This document shows, piece by piece, positions 52,286 to 61,031 of a stretch of 64,000 nt of DNA (its first letter is position 1; every line of letters begins with the position of its first letter). The position numbers were made by a program, and so were the translations under genes. A model generated the notes under the pieces. It was not told the DNA's origin and ran no database searches. It saw only the letters and a program-made list of their open reading frames with translations. Source of the DNA: Paenibacillus pectinilyticus. GTDB lineage: Bacteria > Bacillota > Bacilli > Paenibacillales > NBRC-103111. The DNA lies in NCBI RefSeq assembly GCF_001700435.1, contig NZ_LYPC01000030.1, positions 124,001 to 188,000 on the forward strand, written 5' to 3'.

Positions 52286-53056
52286 ATGATTGATATACAT
52301 AGTCATATCCTACCGGAGTTGGATGACGGGGCTTCTGACCTAGAAGAGTCTGTGCAAATGGCCCGGCAAGCTGTAAAACAAGGCATACATACGGTAATTG
52401 CAACCCCTCATCACGAGAATGGCCGATTTACGAATGACGCTAATTTCGTTGAGCAGCAGGTTCATGCTTTTCAAGAAGAGCTAGACAGAAGGGATATTCC
52501 ACTTCGCATTCATTCAGGTCAAGAGATTCGTGTGTATCGCGGTTTAATTGATGACGTTGAAACGAATCGGACTTCTACGCTAGATGGCACGCGCTACATG
52601 CTGCTGGAGTTCCCGTCTGACCGTATTTCAAGCGGGATTCATGATCTATTGCATGAACTGCAATTGATGGATATTGTACCGATCATTGCACATCCAGAGC
52701 GCAATCGTGAGATTGCTGAGGATCCTAAGAAACTGCTGGAATTAGTACAACTAGGAGCCTTAACACAAGTCACAGCCCATTCCTTGCTCGGTCATTTCGG
52801 CAAATCCATACAGTCATTTACATTTGAATTATGTAAGAATAACTTAACTCACTTCGTATCGTCTGATGCGCACAACACATCCAATCGAGGGTTTGCGCTT
52901 GCAGAAGCCTATGAAGCATTACGGGCGGAGTTAGGGCAGGATTATGTGAACACTTTTCAAAATAACGCCAACAGGATTATACATAACTTACCGATAGAAA
53001 CACTTCCTCCTGCGTGGTCGAGGCCGAAATGGTTTCAGTTTTGGAAATCTAAATAA
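52286..53056 (+). CDS. ywqE: CpsB/YwqE-type tyrosine-protein phosphatase (PHP domain)
   Basis: 256 aa from ATG 52286 (M-I-D-I-H-S-H-I-L-P), which gives the family N-terminus; TTG 52274 is less likely. Metal-dependent PHP phosphatase: H-S-H near the start, A-T-P-H-H, E-F-P in the middle, A-H-P-E-R and S-S-D-A-H. It removes phosphate from the tyrosine cluster of the capsule kinase encoded in the same locus. First gene of the exopolysaccharide cluster. Confidence 0.93.
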   Translation: MIDIHSHILPELDDGASDLEESVQMARQAVKQGIHTVIATPHHENGRFTNDANFVEQQVHAFQEELDRRDIPLRIHSGQEIRVYRGLIDDVETNRTSTLDGTRYMLLEFPSDRISSGIHDLLHELQLMDIVPIIAHPERNREIAEDPKKLLELVQLGALTQVTAHSLLGHFGKSIQSFTFELCKNNLTHFVSSDAHNTSNRGFALAEAYEALRAELGQDYVNTFQNNANRIIHNLPIETLPPAWSRPKWFQFWKSK

Positions 53057-53090
53057 GGTATCAAAATAAATTGAAGAGGTGAATTTTAGC

Positions 53091-55493
53091 ATGACGATGA
53101 AAAAGAAATTAGCCGTAACCACATTATCAGCAAGCATCATGTTTGCTTCCATTGCTGGACTTCCATTAAGTGAGCAAGGATTGGCTAGTAAGTTGGGTAT
53201 TTCGGTTGGGGTTGCTTCTGCAGCTGTGGCACCAGTAACAATTCCTACTTCAGTATTGGAAAAGTTGAGTGGACTTCACGATGAACTTGCTAGAGATGAG
53301 CAAGGGTTCCAAGTTACAAAAGACGTAAGAGATCTAATTACGCACCAAACACTTACACCTACTCAGATGAAGAATCTTCTTGGGGATGTTTGGACTAAAT
53401 TAGAACAGCCAGGTGTAGATGTTGCCTCTATATTTGCATTAATCAATGGTTTGGATCTGTTCTATGATGATGCGGGAACAACGATTGGAACGATTATTAA
53501 TAATGCAAGTGTTCGCAATGCTGTTAATGTTTTGTTCCATGGTGTTGATCCTACTAAAACGTTAACAACACAAGACGTAATTGCTTATCAAGAGGCTGCT
53601 TTTAATGCGTTGGAAGCTAACAAAGCTGATTTGTTACTAAGCGTTGCTCAAGCTTTCTCTTCAGGTGGTACTTTGGATTCCATTAAGGGTGCTTTGAATA
53701 CCATTGTAACTACCAAGATCTCTCAAGATCTTCTTCTCAGCAAATTCCTATCGCATTACCATCTTACTCTGAATGATCTTGATACTGCGCAGAACAATAT
53801 TGCAACTGCTTTAGGTGCTAAAGCGATTTCTGCTAGAGCAGCTATCGAATCTGCTGGTATCCGTTATTTGCTTAAAGATAAATTATCGTACACGCCTGGC
53901 ACAGTGACTTCGACATCAGTTGGCGTAGGAACTCTGAAATTATCCGGAGTTAATTTGACTAGTTATTTACCTTTAACTTGGAGCGCGCTAGGAACTGGTG
54001 TGAAAGTTGAAAATAATAATAAACTCGTACTTGATGGCGTGACTAGTGGTAGTCGTAGTGGTGTTCTTCAAGCTCATTCTAAGTTTGACCTGTTACTTTT
54101 CATCTCAGACAGCTACACTCTAACAGCAACAACAACGACAACAAACCCAGACACAGGTTCAGGCTCAGGTTCACTGCCTCCTGCTAAGGATAGTACTACT
54201 CAAGCTTTAGATGGCTTGAAAGATCTTCAAAAAGATCTTGCAGGCGCATCCGATGCGAAGAAACAAGAAATCTTCCAAAAAGCACAAGACGCTGTAAAAA
54301 ATGCGATTCAACAACTCGCAAACCTAGATCTTTCCTCCACCATTAAAGTGGATGGCGGTACAGCTAAACCGACTTTGAACGTAGCTGATCTTGCGAACAA
54401 AATGAAAGAAATCGCTGCAAAAGCGAAAGAGTTGAATGATCAATTGAAACAATTGAATCCGAATGCGAAGACGGAGAAAGTTCAACTGAATCTTGATTTC
54501 GGCACAATTTCAGCGAAGTCAACAGAAATTCCGTTAGCGAAAGAACTGCTTGCAGCAGCTATTGCGAACGGTGTGGATAAAGTTGCTATCTCCATGAACG
54601 GTCTTTCATTAGGTATAAGCCCATCTGAGTTCGGCGCAGATACAACGCTTAAAGTGACTAACCAAGATACAACAGTGGCTACTAATGTAACGCAATTACC
54701 GGTAGCAGCTGGGGTTTACGAGTTTGAATTCTCATCAGGTGGCAACAAGGTTAGCAGCTTTAGCACACCAATTGAGGTTACAATCCCGGTACCGAATGGC
54801 AGCAAATTTGATACAGAATTGTTATCCCTAGCGAAAATCGTAGATGGCAAATTAGAATTCTACGGCGGCAGCTATAACAATGGCGTACTGAACGCAGTTC
54901 GTAATGGTTTCTCAACGTACACAGTTGTAGAAAACAAAGTAGCGTTCAACGATACAACTTCCGTTAAGGCATGGGCTGGCAGACAAATTCAAGTTGCGGC
55001 AGCGAAAGGGATTTTAGAAGGTCGTGCTGAGCAAGCTTTCGATCCGAATGGCCTAGTCACTCGTGCTGAGTTTGCGAAAATGATCGTGAAGACTTTCTCA
55101 TTGGAAAATGCCAATGCAACTGAAAACTTCAGTGATGTTAACGATTCAGACTGGTTCAAAGTCTATGTAGCTTCTGCTGTTCAGAACGGCATCGTAAATG
55201 GGAAAGAAGCTGGCAAGTTCGATCCGAATGGATCGATTACACGTGCAGAAATGGCTGTTATGTCATCCAGAGCTTTGGCACTTAAAGGCATCACATTGAG
55301 CCCGGCTAAGGTTGAAGAAGCACTGAAGGGCTTCACTGACGCGGCTTCGATTAACGCTTCATTGAAAGATGGCGTTGCTCTGGCAGCATCAGAAGGTATT
55401 GTCATTGGCGAGGAAGGCAACGCATTTAATCCGAATGCGAACTCCACGCGAGCTCAAGCTGCGGTCGTCATTTATCGTTTGCTGAATAAATAA
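53091..55493 (+). CDS. SLH-domain surface protein
   Basis: 800 aa from ATG 53091 (GAGGTG upstream). A long signal peptide (hydrophobic core about 8-22, likely cut after A-S-A near 45), a helical N-terminal part, a T-rich linker with G-S-G-S-G-S near 360, a helical Q/K/A-rich stretch (about 370-470) and three SLH domains in the last ~180 residues (F-D-P-N-G-x-V/I-T-R-A-E recurs). SLH domains bind pyruvylated secondary wall polymer, holding it at the surface. It lies between the phosphatase and the chain-length gene, an unusual place; perhaps it tethers the polymer. Confidence 0.92.
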   Translation: MTMKKKLAVTTLSASIMFASIAGLPLSEQGLASKLGISVGVASAAVAPVTIPTSVLEKLSGLHDELARDEQGFQVTKDVRDLITHQTLTPTQMKNLLGDVWTKLEQPGVDVASIFALINGLDLFYDDAGTTIGTIINNASVRNAVNVLFHGVDPTKTLTTQDVIAYQEAAFNALEANKADLLLSVAQAFSSGGTLDSIKGALNTIVTTKISQDLLLSKFLSHYHLTLNDLDTAQNNIATALGAKAISARAAIESAGIRYLLKDKLSYTPGTVTSTSVGVGTLKLSGVNLTSYLPLTWSALGTGVKVENNNKLVLDGVTSGSRSGVLQAHSKFDLLLFISDSYTLTATTTTTNPDTGSGSGSLPPAKDSTTQALDGLKDLQKDLAGASDAKKQEIFQKAQDAVKNAIQQLANLDLSSTIKVDGGTAKPTLNVADLANKMKEIAAKAKELNDQLKQLNPNAKTEKVQLNLDFGTISAKSTEIPLAKELLAAAIANGVDKVAISMNGLSLGISPSEFGADTTLKVTNQDTTVATNVTQLPVAAGVYEFEFSSGGNKVSSFSTPIEVTIPVPNGSKFDTELLSLAKIVDGKLEFYGGSYNNGVLNAVRNGFSTYTVVENKVAFNDTTSVKAWAGRQIQVAAAKGILEGRAEQAFDPNGLVTRAEFAKMIVKTFSLENANATENFSDVNDSDWFKVYVASAVQNGIVNGKEAGKFDPNGSITRAEMAVMSSRALALKGITLSPAKVEEALKGFTDAASINASLKDGVALAASEGIVIGEEGNAFNPNANSTRAQAAVVIYRLLNK

Positions 55494-55512
55494 CAGGGAC
55501 TAGTTGTCAGAG

Positions 55513-55558
55513 GGAATCCTCATCTCTACCAGATAGAGGGGGGGATTCCTTATCTTTT
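55513..55558 (+). terminator. Probable terminator after the SLH gene
   Basis: GGAATCCTC...TCTCT pairs with AGATAGAGG-rich and GGATTCC arm (one mismatch, G-U pairs), then TTATCTTTT. Likely leaky or used to raise SLH mRNA over the genes downstream. Confidence 0.6.
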
Positions 55559-55626
55559 CGAGCAAATATTCAGTAGAGATATAGACCAAAGCGAGGCTTT
55601 GACATCATGTAGACGGAGGGAATGGC

Positions 55627-56385
55627 ATGGAACTCGATTTAAAAGATTATTTGAAAATCATTAGGAAAAGGGTGTGGATGATAGTCGCAATTGTTGCAAT
55701 AGCAACAATGACAACAGGTGTAGTTAGTTATTTTTTCTTGCAGCCGATCTATGAAGCTTCAACGAAGTTAATTGTGAATAAATCTAATGATCAAGTAGGC
55801 GTATCCACCCAAGTTGACCTCAATACGGTTAATTTAAATATCAGACTCATTGACACCTATAAAGAAATTATTCGCACACCAAGAATTATGGACAAGGTTG
55901 TTGCTGATTACCCAGACCTGAAAATAAGTGCCGAGCAATTAATCAATACGGTCAAAGTTAGCTCGGTTAACAATACACAAGTCATGACCCTGATCGTGCA
56001 AGATCCTTCGTATGAGCGAGCAGCTAGCATTGTGAATGCCGTGTCTGTTGTTTTTCAAAGTGAAATTCCGAAGATTATGAAAGTCGATAATATTTCTTTG
56101 CTGAATGAAGCGAAGGATAAGGTTGCACCGATACCGGTAAAACCAAATAAAAAGTTAAACGTTGCAATTAGCTTTGTCGTGTCGTTGATGATTGCGCTTG
56201 GAATTGCTTTCTTGTTGGAATATTTGAATGATCAACTGACAACAGAGGAAGAAGTGGAACAGTTCTTAGGACTGCCAACCTTAGCCATGATCACGAAGAT
56301 GAGACCTGAAGATTTTCAGAATCATAGTAAACAAACCAAGGAATCAAGAGTGGGGGGACAATCCGATGTCAAACTCAACCAATAA
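55627..56385 (+). CDS. Polysaccharide co-polymerase / tyrosine kinase modulator (YveK/CapA type)
   Basis: 252 aa: membrane helix 1 (about 18-38), an extracytoplasmic Wzz domain with the usual Y-E-A-S-T-K-L-I-V-N start, the P-x2-P motif (A-P-I-P-V-K-P-N-K) before helix 2 (about 178-200), and a cytosolic tail. It sets chain length and activates the cognate BY-kinase, encoded next with a 20-nt overlap. The Gram-positive split arrangement (separate modulator and kinase) is clear. Confidence 0.93.
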   Translation: MELDLKDYLKIIRKRVWMIVAIVAIATMTTGVVSYFFLQPIYEASTKLIVNKSNDQVGVSTQVDLNTVNLNIRLIDTYKEIIRTPRIMDKVVADYPDLKISAEQLINTVKVSSVNNTQVMTLIVQDPSYERAASIVNAVSVVFQSEIPKIMKVDNISLLNEAKDKVAPIPVKPNKKLNVAISFVVSLMIALGIAFLLEYLNDQLTTEEEVEQFLGLPTLAMITKMRPEDFQNHSKQTKESRVGGQSDVKLNQ

Positions 56386-57055
56386 ACGACCTATCATCAC
56401 ACATCAGAATCCCAAATCACCCATTTCGGAAGCCTATCGAGCGTTACGAACGAACATCCAATTCTCCTCCATTGATGAAGAGTTGAAAGTCATTATGGTG
56501 ACATCCGCAGGGCCAGGGGAAGGGAAGTCAACTACGCTTATTAATCTCGCTGTCGCTTATGCCCAAACGGATAAGAAAGTGTTAATCATTGACGGAGATC
56601 TCAGAAAACCGACTATGCACCACACATTGCGTGTGTCTAACCGTTGGGGTCTAACCAATCTATTAACGAATCAATTATCGATTCAAGAAGTGCTGCAAGA
56701 TACATTTATTCCGAATTTGCATATCATTTCTTCGGGTCCGATTCCACCTAACCCATCGGAAATTCTTGCTTCCAAAAAGATGCTAAGCGTCATCGAAGAG
56801 TTGAAACTCCAGTTCGACGTTATCTTGATCGATGCGCCACCGGCGATTGCCGTGACCGATTCACAGATCATTGCGACACGTGCTGATGGTGTGATCTTGG
56901 TTGTCAATTCAGACAAAACCAAGCGAGATGCGGTGCTTAAGGCGAAGCAGAATCTGGATAATGTGCGAGCACGAATCCTTGGTGTCATTCTCAACAACGT
57001 TGATCGTAAAAATAAAGATGCGTACTACTACTATTACTATGGTGAAACGCAGTAG
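56366..57055 (+). CDS. Capsular BY-type tyrosine kinase (CpsD/YwqD type)
   Basis: 229 aa cytosolic kinase with Walker A G-P-G-E-G-K-S-T-T, Walker A' V-L-I-I-D-G-D-L-R-K-P, Walker B V-I-L-I-D-A-P-P, and a C-terminal cluster of six consecutive tyrosines before G-E-T-Q that is autophosphorylated. Cycles of phosphorylation and dephosphorylation by the CpsB-type phosphatase control polymer export. GGGGGA SD within the upstream gene. Confidence 0.94.
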   Translation: MSNSTNKRPIITHQNPKSPISEAYRALRTNIQFSSIDEELKVIMVTSAGPGEGKSTTLINLAVAYAQTDKKVLIIDGDLRKPTMHHTLRVSNRWGLTNLLTNQLSIQEVLQDTFIPNLHIISSGPIPPNPSEILASKKMLSVIEELKLQFDVILIDAPPAIAVTDSQIIATRADGVILVVNSDKTKRDAVLKAKQNLDNVRARILGVILNNVDRKNKDAYYYYYYGETQ

Positions 57056-57376
57056 TGACAAAGACAAGCCCATATCCAAGTAAACATTTCGGCATATGGG
57101 TTTAACTTAGTCTAATTGCTAGATCGTAAATGGGATTTCTTCATAAGGTAATGTCTACTAGACCTTTATCACTGTAGATACTCGATCATGCTGTGGGCGC
57201 GTGCCGCCTTAGATGTAAATCATCGGTGGTGTGATGTGAGGTGGGGTTAAATGCCCTATATTTTTCATTGAAAAAACGAGTCATGTATTTTTGGACAAAG
57301 AAGATATGACTGGTTTTTTTAAAAGAAAATTTTAAAAAATGGAAATTGTTGTATAAATATTACAAAAGGAGAAACT
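57056..57376 (+). promoter_or_regulatory. Non-coding interval between kinase gene and galU
   Basis: 320 bp with no ORF. It contains a CCCATAT/ATATGGG hairpin (57074-57101), a G/T-rich middle part that could fold, and an intrinsic terminator just before galU (57273-57320). Its position matches that of the EAR antitermination RNA between epsB and epsC of B. subtilis. I could not check the EAR consensus by eye. Confidence 0.45.
57273..57320 (+). terminator. Terminator ahead of galU
   Basis: AAACGAGTCAT / ATGACTGGTTT (one mismatch) with TTTTTTT. It would end transcription from the upstream eps genes unless read through; galU has TATAAA close to its SD that might belong to its own promoter. Confidence 0.7.
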
Positions 57377-58273
57377 ATGGACAAAACAATTAGAAAAGCA
57401 ATCATTCCTGCTGCTGGGCTAGGTACTAGGTTTCTGCCTGCAACCAAAGCCATGCCGAAAGAAATGCTTCCGATCGTAGATAAACCAACCATCCAATATA
57501 TCGTTGAGGAAGCTATTGAATCTGGTATCGAGGACATTATCATCGTTACGGGTAAAGGGAAAAGAGCTATTGAGGATCATTTCGATAGTGCATTTGAGCT
57601 AGAGTACAGTTTGATGGAAAAAGGAAAGCATGAGCTTCTTCAAGAGATTCTTAAACCAGCGAAGGTTGATATCCATTTCATTAGGCAAAAAGAAGCCAAA
57701 GGCTTGGGTCATGCTGTATGGTGTGCTCGACGTTTTATTGGTAATGAGCCATTCGCTGTGCTGCTTGGAGACGATATTGTCAGTGCCGAAACGCCTTGCC
57801 TAAAGCAATTAATGAATCAATTTGAATTAACACAGTCTTCCGTAATTGGTGTACAACCTGTAAGCGATCAAGAGACGAAACGATATGGGATTGTCGATCC
57901 GATTAGTAATGAAGGCAACCTATATAATGTTCGCAGCTTTGTAGAAAAGCCAGCGCTGGGCACGGCCCCATCCAATTTAGCCATTATGGGACGCTATATA
58001 CTAACACCGGAGATCTTTGATTTTCTTGAACATCAAGAAGCGGGTGCTGGAGGCGAAATTCAATTAACAGATGCTATCGCTAGATTAAATAAAATTCAAG
58101 ACGTATTTGCTTATCAATTTGAAGGAAAACGTTATGATGTAGGCGAGAAATTAGGGTTTATTTTAACGTCGCTGGATTTTGCTTTGAAAAATAATGAATT
58201 GAGAAACCCTTTGCTTGAAGCCCTACAAGACGTTGTAGAGAGAGAAAAACGATCACACTTAACATATAGCTAG
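57377..58273 (+). CDS. galU: UTP--glucose-1-phosphate uridylyltransferase
   Basis: 298 aa. Makes UDP-glucose for surface polysaccharide. The nucleotidyltransferase signature G-L-G-T-R-F-L-P-A-T-K-A-M-P-K-E-M is intact, with P-I-V-D-K-P-T-I-Q-Y after it and later V-E-K-P. AAAAGGAG SD. Followed 11 nt later by the initiating sugar transferase. Confidence 0.96.
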   Translation: MDKTIRKAIIPAAGLGTRFLPATKAMPKEMLPIVDKPTIQYIVEEAIESGIEDIIIVTGKGKRAIEDHFDSAFELEYSLMEKGKHELLQEILKPAKVDIHFIRQKEAKGLGHAVWCARRFIGNEPFAVLLGDDIVSAETPCLKQLMNQFELTQSSVIGVQPVSDQETKRYGIVDPISNEGNLYNVRSFVEKPALGTAPSNLAIMGRYILTPEIFDFLEHQEAGAGGEIQLTDAIARLNKIQDVFAYQFEGKRYDVGEKLGFILTSLDFALKNNELRNPLLEALQDVVEREKRSHLTYS

Positions 58274-58284
58274 GAGGCAATCAG

Positions 58285-58977
58285 ATGCCGAATATCTCCA
58301 CAGAGACTCCGGTATTAGAGGCAGAGAAGTATTATGCCAGTAGGAAAGTAAAGGCAGTGTACCAAGAAAAAACCTCGTATGTCGTTGTCAAAAGAGTAGT
58401 GGATTTCTTAGGCGCACTTGTTGGCATCGTCCTCTGCTTACCTGTCTTTCTTATCTTAGCCGTACTAATCAAGCTTGAGGATCGCAAGGGAGCGGTCTTC
58501 TTCTATCAGCTGCGTGTTGGTAAAGATGAGAAGCAGTTCAAAATGTTCAAATTCCGATCGATGGTTTCAAATGCGGAAGAGTTGTTGGCAGATTTGCTAG
58601 AGAAGAACGAGATTGAAGGTCACATGTTTAAGCTGAAAGAAGATCCGCGAATTACAAGAATGGGTAAATTTATACGTAAAACCAGCATGGATGAGCTTCC
58701 GCAGTTATGGAATGTTTTGAAAGGTGAAATGAGTCTAGTGGGCCCAAGACCACCATTGGTGAGGGAAGTGGAACAGTATAGCGATTACCATAAGCAGCGA
58801 TTGCACGTAGTTCCTGGTTGCACAGGTCTGTGGCAAATCAGTGGTAGGAACAATGTTAGCTTTGAGAAAATGGTAGAGCTAGATTTACAATATATCAAAA
58901 GCAGAAGTATTATGACGGATTTGAAAATTATTTTGAAAACGAGCAAGGTGCTTTTGGGATCAAAAGACGCCTATTAA
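58285..58977 (+). CDS. Undecaprenyl-phosphate sugar phosphotransferase (initiating enzyme)
   Basis: 230 aa bacterial sugar transferase, the monotopic/short PglC-EpsL type: one N-terminal membrane segment (about 38-62), then K-F-R-S-M, D-P-R-I-T-R-M-G-K-F-I-R-K-T-S-M-D-E-L-P-Q-L-W-N, and L-V-G-P-R-P-P. It transfers a sugar-1-phosphate to the lipid carrier to begin each repeat unit. The sugar is not predictable. AGGAGG SD. Confidence 0.94.
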   Translation: MPNISTETPVLEAEKYYASRKVKAVYQEKTSYVVVKRVVDFLGALVGIVLCLPVFLILAVLIKLEDRKGAVFFYQLRVGKDEKQFKMFKFRSMVSNAEELLADLLEKNEIEGHMFKLKEDPRITRMGKFIRKTSMDELPQLWNVLKGEMSLVGPRPPLVREVEQYSDYHKQRLHVVPGCTGLWQISGRNNVSFEKMVELDLQYIKSRSIMTDLKIILKTSKVLLGSKDAY

Positions 58978-59002
58978 AAACATAAACAAATAGAGGTGTT
59001 CC

Positions 59003-59944
59003 ATGGAACTAACAGCTAAAATATACGTCGCGGGACATAGAGGATTAGTGGGATCTGCCATATTGAGAGGATTGCAAGCGAAGGGCTATACCAATTTAGT
59101 GTATCGTACGAGCTCAGAATTAGATCTCAGAAAGTTCGATGAGGTAGAAGCATTCTTTACCCAAGAGAAGATTGACTACGTGTTCATGGCTGCGGCGAAA
59201 GTCGGCGGTATTGTTGCTAATAACGAGTATCCGGCTGATTTCATCCGTGATAACTTACTTATTCAAACCAATGTCATTGATGCAGCTTACAAAACCGGTG
59301 TGACCAAGCTATTGTTTCTAGGTTCAACTTGCATATATCCGAAGCTGGCTCCGCAGCCACTTAAGGAAGAATATTTATTGACAGGTGAGCTTGAAGCAAC
59401 GAATGAACCTTATGCGATAGCTAAGATCGCGGGCATTAAAATGTGTCAGTCCTATAATCGTCAATATGGAACGCGTTATATTTCGGTTATGCCGACCAAT
59501 TTGTACGGACCCAACGATAACTTTGATTTGGAGAAATCACACGTACTACCCGCACTAATGCGTAAAATTTATGAAGCCAAAATTAATCTTACGCCTCATG
59601 TAGAGATATGGGGATCGGGTACGCCGTTGCGTGAATTTTTGCATGCGGATGATCTAGCTGATGCTTGCTTGTTCCTAATGGATGAATATGAGAGTAATGA
59701 CATTATAAACGTAGGTGTTGGTGAGGATATTTCCATCAAAGCGCTTGCTGAATTGATTAAGAACGTCATTGGGTATGACGGTGATTTAGTATTCAATACA
59801 TCGAAGCCAGACGGTACCCCGCGAAAGTTAGTCGATGTGACTAAAATAACTAATCTAGGCTGGAAAGCAAAGATTCAACTTGAAGACGGGATTCGTTCAG
59901 CTTATCAGTGGTTTCTCGATAATCATGTTGTTGTTACGAAATAG
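59003..59944 (+). CDS. fcl: GDP-L-fucose synthase
   Basis: 313 aa SDR-family epimerase/reductase converting GDP-4-keto-6-deoxymannose to GDP-L-fucose. Seen: N-terminal G-H-R-G-L-V-G-S-A-I, catalytic S-T-C-I-Y-P, Y-A-I-A-K-I-A-G, and N-L-Y-G-P-N-D-N-F. Lies directly before gmd, the reverse of the pathway order. AGAGGTG SD. Confidence 0.95.
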   Translation: MELTAKIYVAGHRGLVGSAILRGLQAKGYTNLVYRTSSELDLRKFDEVEAFFTQEKIDYVFMAAAKVGGIVANNEYPADFIRDNLLIQTNVIDAAYKTGVTKLLFLGSTCIYPKLAPQPLKEEYLLTGELEATNEPYAIAKIAGIKMCQSYNRQYGTRYISVMPTNLYGPNDNFDLEKSHVLPALMRKIYEAKINLTPHVEIWGSGTPLREFLHADDLADACLFLMDEYESNDIINVGVGEDISIKALAELIKNVIGYDGDLVFNTSKPDGTPRKLVDVTKITNLGWKAKIQLEDGIRSAYQWFLDNHVVVTK

Positions 59945-59971
59945 ATCAGCATACAAGTGGAGGCAATTACA

Positions 59972-60952
59972 TTGAAAACAGCATTAATTACAGGTGTAAC
60001 AGGACAAGATGGTTCCTATTTGGCAGAGTTTTTGTTGGACAAAGGCTATAAAGTTTACGGTCTACGTCGACGTACGAGCACACCGAATTATGAGAATGTT
60101 CAACATATTAAAGATCGAATTGAATGGCTGTCAGGTGATTTAACCGACTTGGCATCCTTAATAGAAGCAGTAAGAACGTCGCAACCGGATGAGGTTTATA
60201 ATTTAGCTGCACAATCTTATGTAGCTGCATCATGGCCACAACCTTTGGCTACTGGACAAATGACAGCCCTAAGCGTAACCAACATGTTAGAAGCAGTTCG
60301 AATCATGAAGCCAGATACGAAGTTCTATCAAGCGTCTAGTAGTGAGATGTTCGGGAAAGTCGTAGAAACGCCGCAGAAAGAAACGACGCCATTCTACCCT
60401 CGCAGCCCTTATGGTGTAGCAAAATTATATGGTCACTGGATTACAGTAAACTATCGCGAAAGCTTTAATATGTTTGCTTGTTCAGGTATCCTGTTCAACC
60501 ACGAATCTCCGCGCCGCGGCATAGAGTTCGTAACACGTAAAGTAACCGATGCTGTTGCTAGAATTAAATTAGGCTTACAGAATGAGCTTCGTATGGGTAA
60601 TCTTGATTCCCTTCGCGATTGGGGCTTCGCGGGCGACTATGTGAAAGCAATGTGGTTGATGTTGCAGCAGGAAGAACCAGATGATTTCGTTATCTCAACT
60701 GGAGAAATGCATACAGTAAAAGAACTACTGGAAGTAGCCTTTTCCTATGTAGGCTTGAATTATGAGGATTATGTTGTGATTGATCAGGCTTTTGTAAGGC
60801 CAGCTGAAGTTGATCTGCTATTGGGAGATTGTACGAAGGCGAAAGAGAAGTTGGGTTGGGAACTTGAGGTAGGGTTTAAGGAATTGATTCATATGATGGT
60901 GGATGCGGATTTGAAGCGGATTTTAGCAGAGAAGAAAAGCTCTTTCATTTAA
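59972..60952 (+). CDS. gmd: GDP-mannose 4,6-dehydratase
   Basis: 326 aa from TTG 59972 (GTGGAGG, 8-nt spacing; M-K-T-A-L-I-T-G-V-T-G-Q-D-G). Converts GDP-mannose to GDP-4-keto-6-deoxymannose. NADP-binding G-V-T-G-Q-D-G-S-Y-L-A-E, S-S-S-E-M-F-G-K, and Y-G-V-A-K-L-Y-G-H-W catalytic dyad. With fcl it provides GDP-L-fucose, predicting a fucose-containing polymer. No manA/manC homologue is in the window. Confidence 0.95.
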   Translation: MKTALITGVTGQDGSYLAEFLLDKGYKVYGLRRRTSTPNYENVQHIKDRIEWLSGDLTDLASLIEAVRTSQPDEVYNLAAQSYVAASWPQPLATGQMTALSVTNMLEAVRIMKPDTKFYQASSSEMFGKVVETPQKETTPFYPRSPYGVAKLYGHWITVNYRESFNMFACSGILFNHESPRRGIEFVTRKVTDAVARIKLGLQNELRMGNLDSLRDWGFAGDYVKAMWLMLQQEEPDDFVISTGEMHTVKELLEVAFSYVGLNYEDYVVIDQAFVRPAEVDLLLGDCTKAKEKLGWELEVGFKELIHMMVDADLKRILAEKKSSFI

Positions 60953-60966
60953 ATTAAAAGTATCTT

Positions 60967-61002
60967 ACCTGTCAATTAATTGCGAATTGGCAGGTTTTTT
61001 TT
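60967..61002 (+). terminator. gmd terminator
   Basis: ACCTGTCAATT / AATTGGCAGGT (one G-U) with eight T. It separates the conserved eps genes from the AT-rich cargo. Confidence 0.88.
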
Positions 61003-61031
61003 GAAATTGATTTTAGATTTTGGGGTGACGT

